In this document: positions 42,683-51,860 of the stretch, in pieces
Numbering within the stretch: position 1 is the stretch's first letter
How the letters are laid out: the number at the start of each line of letters is the position of its first letter
Origin: Massariosphaeria phaeospora
Lineage: Eukaryota; Ascomycota; Dothideomycetes; Pleosporales
Direction: 5' to 3'
Assembly: GCA_011032825.1 (NCBI GenBank)
Contig: JAADJZ010000005.1
Location: 1,555,001-1,619,000, forward strand
DNA length: 64,000 nt
Translations under genes and position numbers: made by a program
The notes under the pieces: model-generated
Told to the model about the DNA's origin: nothing
The model's database searches: none
What the model saw: the letters and a program-made list of their open reading frames with translations, nothing else

Positions 42683-45124
42683 TCACCCATCAACCAGCAA
42701 CCCAGCCCCCTCCTCCTCGTCCCCCTCACCCTCCTTCCCCGGCGGCCTCCAATCAAACAGATCAAACGCCTCCGTACTCCACGGCCCAACATCGTGGTCC
42801 ACGGGCGGACTCACCAGCTCCGGCGTCAGACTGCCGCTACCCGCCGCATCCCGGACGCCCACGTTCGCGACACTCGTGTCAACATTCAGGCTCTGCGTGC
42901 GCAGAAACTTCTTCCGTGGATCAGTTCTATGGATGAGAGCTGCCAGTCCGCCGGCTTTGGCTTTGGCTTTCGGCAACAGCTTGGGTGGGGGTAGTGGTAG
43001 TGGTGGTTGCTGTATCTGCTTCCCACCAGCAGCTATCGCCACGGAATCATCGCCCCTGCGATTCCGCGTCTCCCAGTCCTCACTGGCCGACGGAATCGGC
43101 GCGTCGTTTTCAGAGCGTACGCGCCGGAACGTCGATGCGTTGCGCGGCACACGCGCACTCTGCGACCCATCCTCGATTGGATCGTCTTCCAAGTTCGCGG
43201 ATCTAGGGGGGCGTGGGGGGAGTGTGACGGTGATGGGCACGGCGCCGGGGGCGTCGGACAGGATGGTGATCTGTCCTGGGGGTAGTTTGTGGGGGGCTTC
43301 TGTGCGCTTGGGCTTTTTACGGAAGCCGCCGGTGGAGAGCGGTATTTTCTTGGGGGGCGCTGATGTCGTGCGGGTGGGTTCTGCGGGTGGGGGCTTGGCG
43401 GGAGGAGGAGATCTAGTGGGAGATTGCTGGAGGGGTGAGGGGACTGGGTGAGGTGAGGGTTTCCGCTTGGCTCGTGGTTTGGCTGCGGGTTTACGCTGTG
43501 GAGCTGGCTTGGGTTTACTCACTGGAGGCGCTTCGGCGTCGGAAGGCGTGGTGTCTCGCGCGGCCTTTCGCTTTTGAACACTTGTCTTCGTGCCTGCCGG
43601 ATTCTTCGATTTGGTGGCTGCGGGTTCAGCGGGAGACTTCAGTTTGGGTGGCTTGATCGCTTTCGGAAGAGGCAGCGGGGACACGACGAGTTGTTCATCC
43701 ATTATGCCTTGCATGATCTCAAGATCGTCATCTTCCAGTGAAAGTTGGGGTGACGATAACCTAGTCTTAGGCCTCTTGGACGTAGCGGTCTCTTCATCCA
43801 GTACCTGTTCCTTGCGCTTCTTCGCTCTGGTGTTGGAAGCCTTGTTGAGTTGTGCAGGCTTGCTCCGTGAAAGAGGCTCATCATCGTCTGAAAGAACAGT
43901 GATCGGTTCGGGTTCCGGACTAAGAGGTTTTTGCCTTTGCTTGGTCTGGACTAAAGGTGCTCTAGGAGGCTCAGTCATAGTCCTAGAAGCCTGCTGTGGT
44001 GGAGCTTGACAAAGCAACATGCCACGTTTGACGCCAGTCGAAAGCCGCAAGGACTTTGCTTTGGCATTGCGAGGTGGTGGTGGTGGTGGTGGAGACGACT
44101 CTTGCGCAGGTTCCTGTACGGGTTGGGCAAGAATATCCACATTAGACAAGCGATTTGAGAGGCTGACTGGGGGCGATGAAGGCGCTGGTCGTGGACGCGG
44201 AGTCTCCAGCACTTTCAGCTGGGGAAATGGTAGCTTGCCTCGAGGCAGCTTCGGTGTCCGCACTGGAACACTCGGTTGTTCATGGTCACTTATTGGCGCT
44301 GAGGTTGTACTGGGACGAGATGCCTGCTTCTGCATTCCTGGAGGGGTGCTCGGAAGAGTCACTTTCGATGATATGTCAGGCTCAGAACTTATACTGATGA
44401 CCGTCGTTTGGCGTGGTAGTGGCCCGGCGGGCGCTCTCGCATTTCTCGAGTCTGACGTCCTAGCCGACAGTGGTAAAGGGCCTTTAGTGACTGGTGTCTT
44501 ATCACGTATAGGACTAGACAGTGCCGGAGTGGCAGAGTCGTTGGCCGTCTTTTGCCGTTTCGCAGCCCTGACCTCAACGCCATGATTCTCTTTATCCTTC
44601 CTGGCTTCAAACGGCGACTGCATCGCCACCGATTTTCCGACGGGTCCCCTAGGTGTCCCCAGCAGCGCGTTCAGAGATTTGTGCCGTAGTTGCGGAGTGC
44701 CTCGCGGGGCGCGACTGGCCGGCATGGAGGGCATGGAGGGCTTCGAGAACGGTCTCACTGGGGGGCCAGTAAGTTTAGCGCGCGGGGACTCTCTTGACTT
44801 TTTCAAAAGAGGGGTGAGATCCGTCTGAGTAATGCCCATGGCTTCTGCTATCTCGACCATAATGCCCTTGTCTAGTGTAAGCTCGTCCCCCTCCTGGACA
44901 GCGTGGCTGTCTTTCCAATAGGTATCGCCGATGTAGTTCCGCGATGCATCATACACCATGATCCGACTATTGAACGTGTGGAACTTGAGATAGCCATCTT
45001 GCCAGCGTTTTTGCTTGCGGCGGAGATCGTGGGTGAAGAGGCAGCGGTATTCAGCAACGGGCGCGCTGTTCTGGGATGCGGGAATGGCAGATAGGCTGGG
45101 TGTGCCCCGTATGGGCGCCGTCAT
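42683..45124 (-). CDS. DUF2439/ZGRF1-N-domain protein, Mte1/Dbl2-like
   Basis: A single exon of 813 aa. Residues about 22-100 form the DUF2439 (ZGRF1 N-terminal) domain: EYRCLFTHDLRRKQKRWQDG, YLKFHTFNSRIMVYDASRNY and IGDTYWKDSHAVQEGDEL. In yeasts this domain defines Mte1 (partner of the Mph1/FANCM helicase at D-loops and telomeres) and S. pombe Dbl2; in animals it begins the ZGRF1 helicase. Here no helicase follows: the remaining 700 residues are disordered, Pro/Ser/Lys-rich, with a PPPPPP run and repeated RPxPAPSSPP-like stretches. Role in nuclear recombination repair is by homology. Start ATG 45124. Divergent from the BAR-SH3 gene (592 bp between them). Confidence 0.85.
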   Translation of the reverse strand: MTAPIRGTPSLSAIPASQNSAPVAEYRCLFTHDLRRKQKRWQDGYLKFHTFNSRIMVYDASRNYIGDTYWKDSHAVQEGDELTLDKGIMVEIAEAMGITQTDLTPLLKKSRESPRAKLTGPPVRPFSKPSMPSMPASRAPRGTPQLRHKSLNALLGTPRGPVGKSVAMQSPFEARKDKENHGVEVRAAKRQKTANDSATPALSSPIRDKTPVTKGPLPLSARTSDSRNARAPAGPLPRQTTVISISSEPDISSKVTLPSTPPGMQKQASRPSTTSAPISDHEQPSVPVRTPKLPRGKLPFPQLKVLETPRPRPAPSSPPVSLSNRLSNVDILAQPVQEPAQESSPPPPPPPRNAKAKSLRLSTGVKRGMLLCQAPPQQASRTMTEPPRAPLVQTKQRQKPLSPEPEPITVLSDDDEPLSRSKPAQLNKASNTRAKKRKEQVLDEETATSKRPKTRLSSPQLSLEDDDLEIMQGIMDEQLVVSPLPLPKAIKPPKLKSPAEPAATKSKNPAGTKTSVQKRKAARDTTPSDAEAPPVSKPKPAPQRKPAAKPRAKRKPSPHPVPSPLQQSPTRSPPPAKPPPAEPTRTTSAPPKKIPLSTGGFRKKPKRTEAPHKLPPGQITILSDAPGAVPITVTLPPRPPRSANLEDDPIEDGSQSARVPRNASTFRRVRSENDAPIPSASEDWETRNRRGDDSVAIAAGGKQIQQPPLPLPPPKLLPKAKAKAGGLAALIHRTDPRKKFLRTQSLNVDTSVANVGVRDAAGSGSLTPELVSPPVDHDVGPWSTEAFDLFDWRPPGKEGEGDEEEGAGLLVDG

Positions 45125-45214
45125 GACGTCGGAGTTGTCTCGGGCGCGTCAGATGATTGCGAGCCGCTGGTCATCGCAGATAGAGTCGGTGAGGTGCTCG
45201 GGGTACGACAAGGT

Positions 45215-45243
45215 GGGGAGGTGGGGAGGTGGGGAGGAGTGGG
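45215..45243 (+). other. Canonical G-quadruplex motif
   Basis: Four G-runs (GGGG 45215-45218, 45223-45226, 45231-45234, and GGG 45241-45243) are separated by loops of 4, 4 and 6 nt. This meets the G3+N1-7 rule. It is about 90 bp upstream of the Mte1-like ATG. Confidence 0.75.
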
Positions 45244-45588
45244 TTCCTGAGGTTGACGCGCCGTGGACAGAGTGGCGCTCGGCCGCTACACCAGGCCACG
45301 TGACGCCGGCCTGCCAGCTAAACCCACGCGGCATGCCATTGAGCGCGCCCCCACGACATCTTGAGCTGCACTCGATCAACCGCAGCTCGCGCGCCCCTCA
45401 CCTGGCCGCGGTGGAGACTGCAATCGACGGGTGGGCGTGCAGCCGCTCCTTGCAACACGATGCCCCATGCCCCTCTGCTGGGTGACGAGGCCGGCCAGGG
45501 CTGAAACGCAACTCGAGCGCGGGGCGTCCAGCTGCTGCCTGCGCCCCCATGGCCGCCAGTCCCGCGTCCCTTTCACCACCAGCGAGCC

Positions 45589-45616
45589 GTTCGCCGTTCG
45601 CCGTTCGCCGTTCGCC
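45589..45616 (+). repeat. (GTTCGCC)4 tandem repeat
   Basis: Four exact heptamers followed by a fifth partial one, about 100 bp upstream of the BAR-SH3 start codon. Confidence 0.9.
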
Positions 45617-45716
45617 GTTAGGTCCGCGCGGCCTCAGCTAGACTCAATTTCTAGTCGCTCCAACATCGCTGCTATTCCGCCTCTCACGCTGCACCCCGTT
45701 GCTGCCTCTGCCCGCC

Positions 45717-47273
45717 ATGCAGCGCATGCAGCGAAAGTTTGGGCGCTTCCTGCCGCGGACGCCCAACGAAGCGGACGTCGAGTCGATGCTGACCGACTTC
45801 ACCGACTCGGACCAGATGCTGGAGAAGGTGCGTTGGTGCTCAGCGCTGCTCTCCGTCCATCGTGTACCCCAACTCACATGCACCGCAGATTGAAGAGGCC
45901 GCAAAGCAATGGCGCGATGCGTGGACCAACATCCTCAACCACCAGCTCACCACGGTCGAGAACATGCTCGCCATATACAAGCCATTGGGCGCGAAGGCGG
46001 CAGGCGAGGGCGGCAACCGCGTGCACGACGACACGCCGCCCGAGACCATGGAACGCTGCACCAAGCTGGTCGAGGCCTTTTCCGAACTCAAGACGGACAT
46101 GATGGAGGAGGTCAAGGACATCGACCGCAAGCTCATCATCCCCGCCAAGCTCGCCCGCGACTCGCTGAAGCCCATGAAGAAGGCGCTCAAGAAGCGCGAG
46201 GACAAGAAGGTGCCGCCCAGCCCCTCCAACTGCGCCCTCCGTCTGCTGACAGCCGTGCCCCACAGGTCGATTACGAGAGATACAAAAGCCGCGCCGAAAC
46301 GCTGCAGAACAAGAAGACGCGCTCCGACCGGGACAACATCGCCCTGACAAAGCACGAGGGCGATCTCGCCCGCGCCAGCCACGAATACGAGTACGCCGAC
46401 GAGGCTCTGCGGAGTCTGCTGCCCAAGCTGAACGCGGCCACGTTCTCGCTCCTGCCGCACCTCCTTGCGAACCAGATTGTGCTCCAGAACAATCTGATCG
46501 GGAACCTGTACACTGTGCTGAATCAGTATTCTCACGAGCAAGGGTATCCCGATCCGCCCCCCGAGCCCGAGGAGGTCATACCGCTATGGGACGGCGTCTT
46601 CACGCCATTGCGCAAGGAGATCGAGGCTGGGTTTGAAGTGCTCAAATCTGGCAAAGCTATCCACATGCCCATGCGGCTACCCGACAAGGGAGAGACACTG
46701 ACCGGTCTGGGTCTGAGAAATAAGGTCATGCCTGGTCGGCGACCCACCACCGAAGCTGTTCCCACTGCGGCCGGTGGAAAATCTCCGCGGCCAGGATATG
46801 GCCTGCCACCGCCGGCGGAGAATGGCCCACCGATGAGCTTGTCGAACAAGCCTTCGATGAGCTCTCTGAACGCCTCCAAGCCGAAGGTGGGCGGGCATTC
46901 GCCTGGCTTGAGTCCCTCTTCTGTTGCTGAGCCATGGGGAAGGCGTACCTCGACCGCTTCGTACGCCTCGTCCAACGCAACGAACGGGCACGACGACTAT
47001 TTTGGCAAACAACGGGTAACTTCAAACTCCATGTCACCCAACCCCGCAGCGGGGAAGAAGAAACCGCCGCCACCACCGCCCAAAAAGGTAGGTTCGTTCC
47101 ACAGCGAGTATGTCACAGCCATGTACGACTTCGAGGGCCAAGGCGAAGGCGACCTCTCGTTCCGCGAGGGCGACCGCATCCGTGTGGTCAAGAAGACGAA
47201 CAGCTCCCAAGACTGGTGGGAGGGCGAGCTGCGGGGATCCCAGGGCACCTTCCCTGCAAACTACTGCAAATAA
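45717..47273 (+). CDS. BAR-SH3 adaptor (amphiphysin/Rvs167/Hob1-like)
   Basis: A membrane-curvature adaptor linking endocytic sites to actin. Exons 45717-45827, 45889-46209 and 46266-47273 sum to 480 codons (479 aa). The N-terminal 250 residues are a BAR domain, rich in charged heptads (IEEAAKQWRDAWTNILNH, VDYERYKSRAETLQNKKTRS, LPKLNAATFSLLPHLLANQI). A Pro/Ser/Gly-rich linker follows and contains a run of proline (KKKPPPPPPKK). The C-terminal 60 residues are an SH3 domain: VTAMYDFEGQGEGDLSFREG has the ALYDY-like motif, QDWWEGEL has the conserved Trp pair and GTFPANYCK the PxNY end. The second Met (45726) is an alternative start. Confidence 0.93.
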
Positions 47274-47707
47274 GTGAATTTGGGGGTCCCATCTCCTGGC
47301 CAACATTTCAAAAGGAGGTATTGATCGTTTTTAGAGGACAATACCCTCTTCAAGTAGAACTTGGTATATGCATAATTTCAATCGTTCATACTTCAACATA
47401 TTGCTGGCGCTTCTTGGGCATGTGCTAGAACATGTCCAACGTGGTATAAATAACACATGTGCATCGTTTGCTCCAATCAAAATGCATGCTGTGAGACGCC
47501 ATTTAGTGAGAGGGTGTGGGTAGCGGCCGCGAAGAAGCAATCTGGACCCCGCGTACAGCTAGCTCCCGCGGTCTGGTGTCTGGGGCGGATGAGGTCGTGT
47601 GCTAGGTACCCTGAGGCTTGCGGCGCAGACTACCACTCCCTCAGCTGTTCATCGGTGGCAGAACGCGACTCTGTCTCTGCGGTCTCTCGCAGGAAAGTTC
47701 CAACGTC
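47274..47707. other. Intergenic region between BAR-SH3 gene and DUF6601-like gene
   Basis: 434 bp containing the 3' flank of the BAR-SH3 gene and the promoter of the next. No gene or repeat seen. Confidence 0.5.
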
Positions 47708-48853
47708 ATGGCGGAGAAGGTAATAGCTGAAAAGCCGGTATGTTGCGCTACCCTACGGCCATGTCGAGCCACACCATCCTGACGCACTCTACAGATTCCC
47801 CTTCTGAGACCTCCCTTCGAGCCGCGACCGATACCTCCAAACCCGTCTCCGCCCTCGCCCTCCCCCTCGTCCTCACAGTCGCATCCTCATTATGCCTCCC
47901 AACAGCCTGCCTTCGATACCGCCAACTCCGTCCCCCTATCCGCCTTAGACTCGCTCCCCACCATTACAGGCCCCAACAACCGCATCGTCCTCGCCAACGA
48001 CGACATCCACGCCTTCCTCTCCGCCGACCTCGACCTCTCGCGCCTCAACCGCATCCACGCGCACCTCTGGATGGCCGGCCGCCCCATGCGCGCGCGCCCG
48101 CTGCACCGCTATAAGATGCTCGGCTACGGCATCCTGCACACTCAGCAGATGGACCTGCACCTGCTCCAGTTCTCCCACCACCTCATGCTCAAGCCGCTGC
48201 CGGAGTGGCTGCTCAGCCACGAGTTCTGGGAGCAGCATATCTGTGCGGAGAGGCCGTTGCACGAGTTGGCGTGCGGGTTCCTGCTGTCGTACGTGTGGCT
48301 GCTGGCCTCGCCCATCGACCTGAAGATGGCCCACGACACGCTGCTGCTACCGGCCTTCGTGACGTGGCCGTGGTGGAAGGCCGTGGTGCGCGAGTTCTGC
48401 GCCGCCGTCGACGTCAACGCGCTGGACCAGGTGAACCCGCGGTACCAGTTTGGCGACTTGCGGCTCGGGCGCATCAACTCCATCTACCGCACGCGCTTCA
48501 TGTTCACGCATTTTGTGCGCGGCTACCTGTACGGCTACAATCGCTACGTGATCTTCTTCCAGCGCAACTTCAGCTGGATCTTGGTCGTGTTTGTGTTCTT
48601 TTCGCTGGTGCTGTCGGCCATGCAGGTGGGCACCGGGGTGGCGCCGCTGGACAAGAACCAGACGTTCCTGACGGCGGCGTATGTGTTTGTTGTGTTTTCG
48701 ATTGTGAGTGTCATGGCGGTGCTGGGTTTTGTGGGCGTCATCTTCGTCATTGTGTTTTTCTTCAATATGGCGGCTGCGATTGCGCATGTCAAGAAGGAGA
48801 CGAGAGATAGGGAGAGACTGGCGCTGGAGCGGAAAAGCAGGAAGGGTGCGTAG
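47708..48853 (+). CDS. DUF6601-like integral membrane protein
   Basis: Function unknown. I place a 12-nt first exon (47708-47719, MAEK, with ATG in a GTCATGGCGG context), a 75-nt intron starting GTAATA, and exon 2 47795-48853, giving 356 aa. This choice avoids the stop that blocks the conserved frame upstream. Features: a Pro/Ser-rich N-terminus (PSPPSPSPSSSQSHPHYASQ), then the conserved block LSRLNRIHAHLWMAGRPMRA with RPLHRYKMLGYGI, typical of the fungal DUF6601 family as I remember it; a soluble middle part (CGFLLSYVWLLASPIDLKMA); and two or three membrane helices near the C-terminus (FSWILVVFVFFSLVLSAMQV, YVFVVFSIVSVMAVLGFVGV, then IFVIVFFFNMAAA). The tail is charged (KKETRDRERLALERKSRKGA). 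The tiny first exon is the least certain part. Confidence 0.8.
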
Positions 48854-48948
48854 ACATTGGTTTTTGGTTTCTATGGAACAGCTTGAATGGCCCGGGCATT
48901 CGTCAATGCGGGACATAGATCATACAAGAGATGGACTGGGCAAAGATG

Positions 48949-49714
48949 CTACAACTCGTCTCGCGCGTCCTCCTCGGCAGCCTTCGCTTTCTTGACCTGG
49001 AAGACCTCGATCGTCACCTCGACCTCATTCTCCCCCTTCATCTCATGCGTCAGCTGGCCCACCACCTTCCCATCCTCCAACTCATTCGAGTAGTTATCGA
49101 GGTCCTCGAAGAGGCCTACCGTCGCGTCAGTTAGCATACCTGCATCTTGCATCCCACACGTCAAGAGAAAACTCACCCTCACACTCCGGCCCCTCCGCCT
49201 CGTCAACAAACAGCGGCAACCGCGGATACACGGCGCCGGGCGCAAAAAACACATAGTCCTCCTGCACGCTGAAGTGCCGCTGCGTCTTCGTCTTGCGCAG
49301 CCACTCGCGCACCGCGAACGGCAGGTCCGCATACCTCATCTTCAGCAGCTCGCGCCCGTTGCCGTGCGCGTCGTGTCCGGACCATGACCCCGGGTACAGC
49401 TGCTTGTTGTAGAAGACTTTAAGCTCAGGCGCGAACGTCTCGAGCGTGGGGTACAGCTCGCTGAGCTTGTAGATGGAGGCTCGGAAGGTGGCGGTTGAGT
49501 GGCAATGGCGCGTGTAGGGGGTGAGGGAGGCGGAAGTCCATGAAGAGGTCCAGAGAGCACCGAGGGGGGTGGGGTCGCTGGTGGAGGGGGAGGCTGCGGC
49601 GGGCGAGGCTGCGGATGCGGATGCGCTGGAGGAGGAGGACGAGGAGGAATTGGCGTCTGCGGCGACGGCGCTCGCACCGAAGACGGCCGGTACGAGGAGC
49701 GTGGCGAGTCTCAT
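48949..49714 (-). CDS. Secretory protein with C-terminal RDEL, likely ER-lumenal, function unknown
   Basis: Exons 49714-49177 and 49115-48949 (61-nt intron) sum to 235 codons (234 aa). The N-terminus is a signal peptide (MRLATLLVPAVFGASAVAAD), followed by a Ser/Ala/Pro-rich low-complexity stretch to about residue 50. The folded part contains HCHSTATFRASIYKLSELYP, LKVFYNKQLYPGSWSGHDAH and REWLRKTKTQRHFSVQEDYV. The last 50 residues are charged (DLDNYSNELEDGKVVGQLTH, then VEVTIEVFQVKKAKAAEEDA) and the protein ends RDEL. A signal peptide plus a C-terminal xDEL tetrapeptide is the classic retrieval pair for Erd2, so an ER resident is inferred. There are no membrane segments. I do not recognise the family. 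Confidence 0.82.
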
Positions 49715-50359
49715 AACGGATATCTGTGCTCTCAACCTCTGTCCAGAAACTTCAAACACACTGGTAGGTAGTATGGGGTATTCGAACAGACAGATGGGCA
49801 GATGTACAGCCACGCAACTCAGGAGAAAAGTACAATATCAAGCCAGAACTTTTTCTACCTATACCATGTGTACGTACGCAGCTATCTATATACCCGCCTT
49901 CCGAATGCACTCTTCGCCATTGCTATTCTGTCCTTTTGGCTCTGCGCGTGCCGCCGCGTCGCTGTTCCGCGCTGCCAGATTAGCCGGGGGCGCGCTAGGG
50001 GCGCGATAGATTAATAGGACACGTTTGGACGCGCATTTTCCGGTCTCTGTGTGGCTTGGATACATATCTACATGGACTTGAGGACAGGTAGCTTGGAGAT
50101 AGGATTGGCGGGGTTGGGTTAGGGGCTTGGGAGGAGATGGGTTGGGGTGGATGAGGGTGTTTGGCATCACCACTACCACCTACACATACTCACCACCATC
50201 ACAACGCTCTCATCGATCGACTGTCCCTCCTCTCGCGCAAGCCACTCATGTATAAGAGGTTCTTGTGTTTTCAATGCCTTCTCTTTTTCGTCTCTTCTCA
50301 CATCCTCCAGTTCTTGATGTAGTTCAGTCAACCGTACATGACATAACTTCTTGGGTTCT
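49715..50359. other. Intergenic region leading into the repeat-rich zone
   Basis: Promoter of the RDEL gene at the left. On the minus strand at 50194-50359 a coiled-coil-like frame (LTELHQELEDVRRDEKEKAL, KTQEPLIHEWLAREEGQS) ends at a good splice donor (GTGAGTATG, donor G at 50193), so a remnant exon of an unknown gene may be present. Confidence 0.4.
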
Positions 50360-50838
50360 CGCCGCCGGATCCGTCTCATAATATTTCTATCTAAGTAACT
50401 TTTCTGGGTCCGTCCATAAGACTTATTGGAGGCATGTTTGTGTTTTGCGCCGCCGGCCGCGTCTCTCATGTATACTTCTAAATCTGTATTCTGAGTTCGT
50501 CCATGGAATGTTTCTATGGAGACTTTTGTTCCTCTTCACCGCTGGATACGTCTCATAGTGATACCTTTTGTATTTCTTTTCTGGGACTGTCCATGGGTAT
50601 TCTCAGTCCATATCCGTGATTTGCGCCGCTGGACACGTCGCTCATGACCTATATATACTTCCAAAGCTCTACTTCGGGTCCGTCCATGAAGGTTCCGACT
50701 GGGATTTTGTTCTTTTTCACCGCTGGACATGACCTCTTTTCCGCACCAAGTCTGTCCATGAAGCTTTGGCGAAAAGCGTTTTGTTCTTTTGCGCCGCTAG
50801 ACGCGTCTCTCATATTCATGTAAGCGTGTCGGTTGTGA
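50360..50838 (-). repeat. Degenerate minisatellite, about six units of 74-94 bp
   Basis: Unit starts at 50360, 50448, 50537, 50624, 50718 and 50792, each marked by C(G/A)CCGC(C/T)GGA followed by a CGTCTCTCAT-like block, then TCTGGGTCCGTCCATGAA and TTTTGTTCTTTT. On the minus strand most units encode, in one frame or another, a pattern like (A/E)KEQNxxxxxxMDR (for example AKEQNAFRQSFMDRLG and EKEQNPSRNLHGRTR), which suggests that the array was once coding. Confidence 0.7.
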
Positions 50839-50939
50839 TCATACACCTACAGGCATCGATGTCGACACAGACTCAGGAGAAGGCGGCTAGCGTCTTTTCT
50901 TTATGGTGCGGCACATACGAGTTTGAAGTATGAGGTTGC

Positions 50940-51860
50940 TGATAGGCGTTTCGCTCGCATGTAGGGTGAACTGCTAGGTTTTGTACACGTAGACGCAATT
51001 CATGGATTGGAGAGTTCGTGTCTTCGAGTTCCGCATGAAGTATTTTACCCAAAAGCCTTTCTTGTAGCAGTGGTGGAGCGCATAACAAGTAGGGGGTAGA
51101 CGTTTGTTGTTGGGTTCTTTGCTCTCATGGGAAGGTGGTCTTTTAACTTTTTACTTCATGTAGTTGAAAAGGGGGTTTTGTAGGCTGCAGACGCAGAGTC
51201 GAACTCCTAGACGCTCGCCACTACGTCGTCGAGTTGCACACGAGCAACGCAATCATAGACTCTCTTTGTCGACCAGCGCATAGTGGATGCTCTTGAGATT
51301 TACCGCTAGGCGTTTTACTCATGTAGCTTACAGAACCACATTGTAAATGGGTCGCGCAGACGCGGACTCGGACTCGACTCATGCGTTTGTAAGTCTATGT
51401 CTTTAAAATCCACACCAAGCATGCGATGACGGCCTTTGTTTGTCCTGCAGCTCATCGACCCCGAGGCTAACGATTTTCTATCAAACCTTTTACTTGCACG
51501 TAGGCAGAATAACTTTGTTGTTGTACCGGAATTCCACATGAAACTGACACGCAATGGTTTTCTTTCCCACTCCGCACATGGCGATAAAGGCTTGGAAGTT
51601 TTTCTTCCATGCCGTAACATAGAAGGTTTGTGCTAGGGAGAAAAGACGACACATGGACCCTTTAGCTCTCGCTTTGGTTTCGAGCTAGGTATTCTTAGTT
51701 TTTGATACAGTGCGGAGACTGCACATCCAGTTTGTTCGAGAAGAACTCATTTATCCTATTTTTTCCATACGAGATTTTACTAGGAGGTTTTGTGACACAA
51801 GGAAGTACGCCGCATGGCACCTTTAAAGGTCCATTTGTTTTGAGTTGGAGGCAGGGACCA
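50940..51860 (+). repeat. Highly degenerate longer-period repeat (about 165-195 bp)
   Basis: Recurring marks: GGCGTTTCGCTCGCATGTAG (50947), CTTTTTACTTCATGTAGTTG (51150), GGCGTTTTACTCATGTAGCT (51309) and CTTTTACTTGCACGTAGGCA (51487), three of them followed by a GCAGACGC- or GTAGACGC-like block. A second pair, CATGGACCCTTTAGCTCTCG (51653) and CATGGCACCTTTAAAGGTCC (51814), lies 161 bp apart. Spacing is irregular and identity low. Confidence 0.45.

Larger units (their letters stand above)
45125..45716. promoter_or_regulatory. Divergent promoter region, Mte1-like / BAR-SH3 gene
   Basis: 592 bp with a G-quadruplex-type motif on the plus strand (45215-45243) and a (GTTCGCC)4 tandem repeat (45589-45616) just before the BAR-SH3 start. 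No gene. Confidence 0.6.

Noticed and set aside
45909..47273. A frame beginning inside the BAR-SH3 gene in a different register (MARCVDQHPQ...)
   Set aside because: Its first part is an out-of-frame shadow of exon 2; only the part after 46266 is the true exon 3.
51180..51260. A stretch resembling a tRNA T-arm (GAGTCGAACTCC)
   Set aside because: No matching acceptor or anticodon stem could be folded around it.
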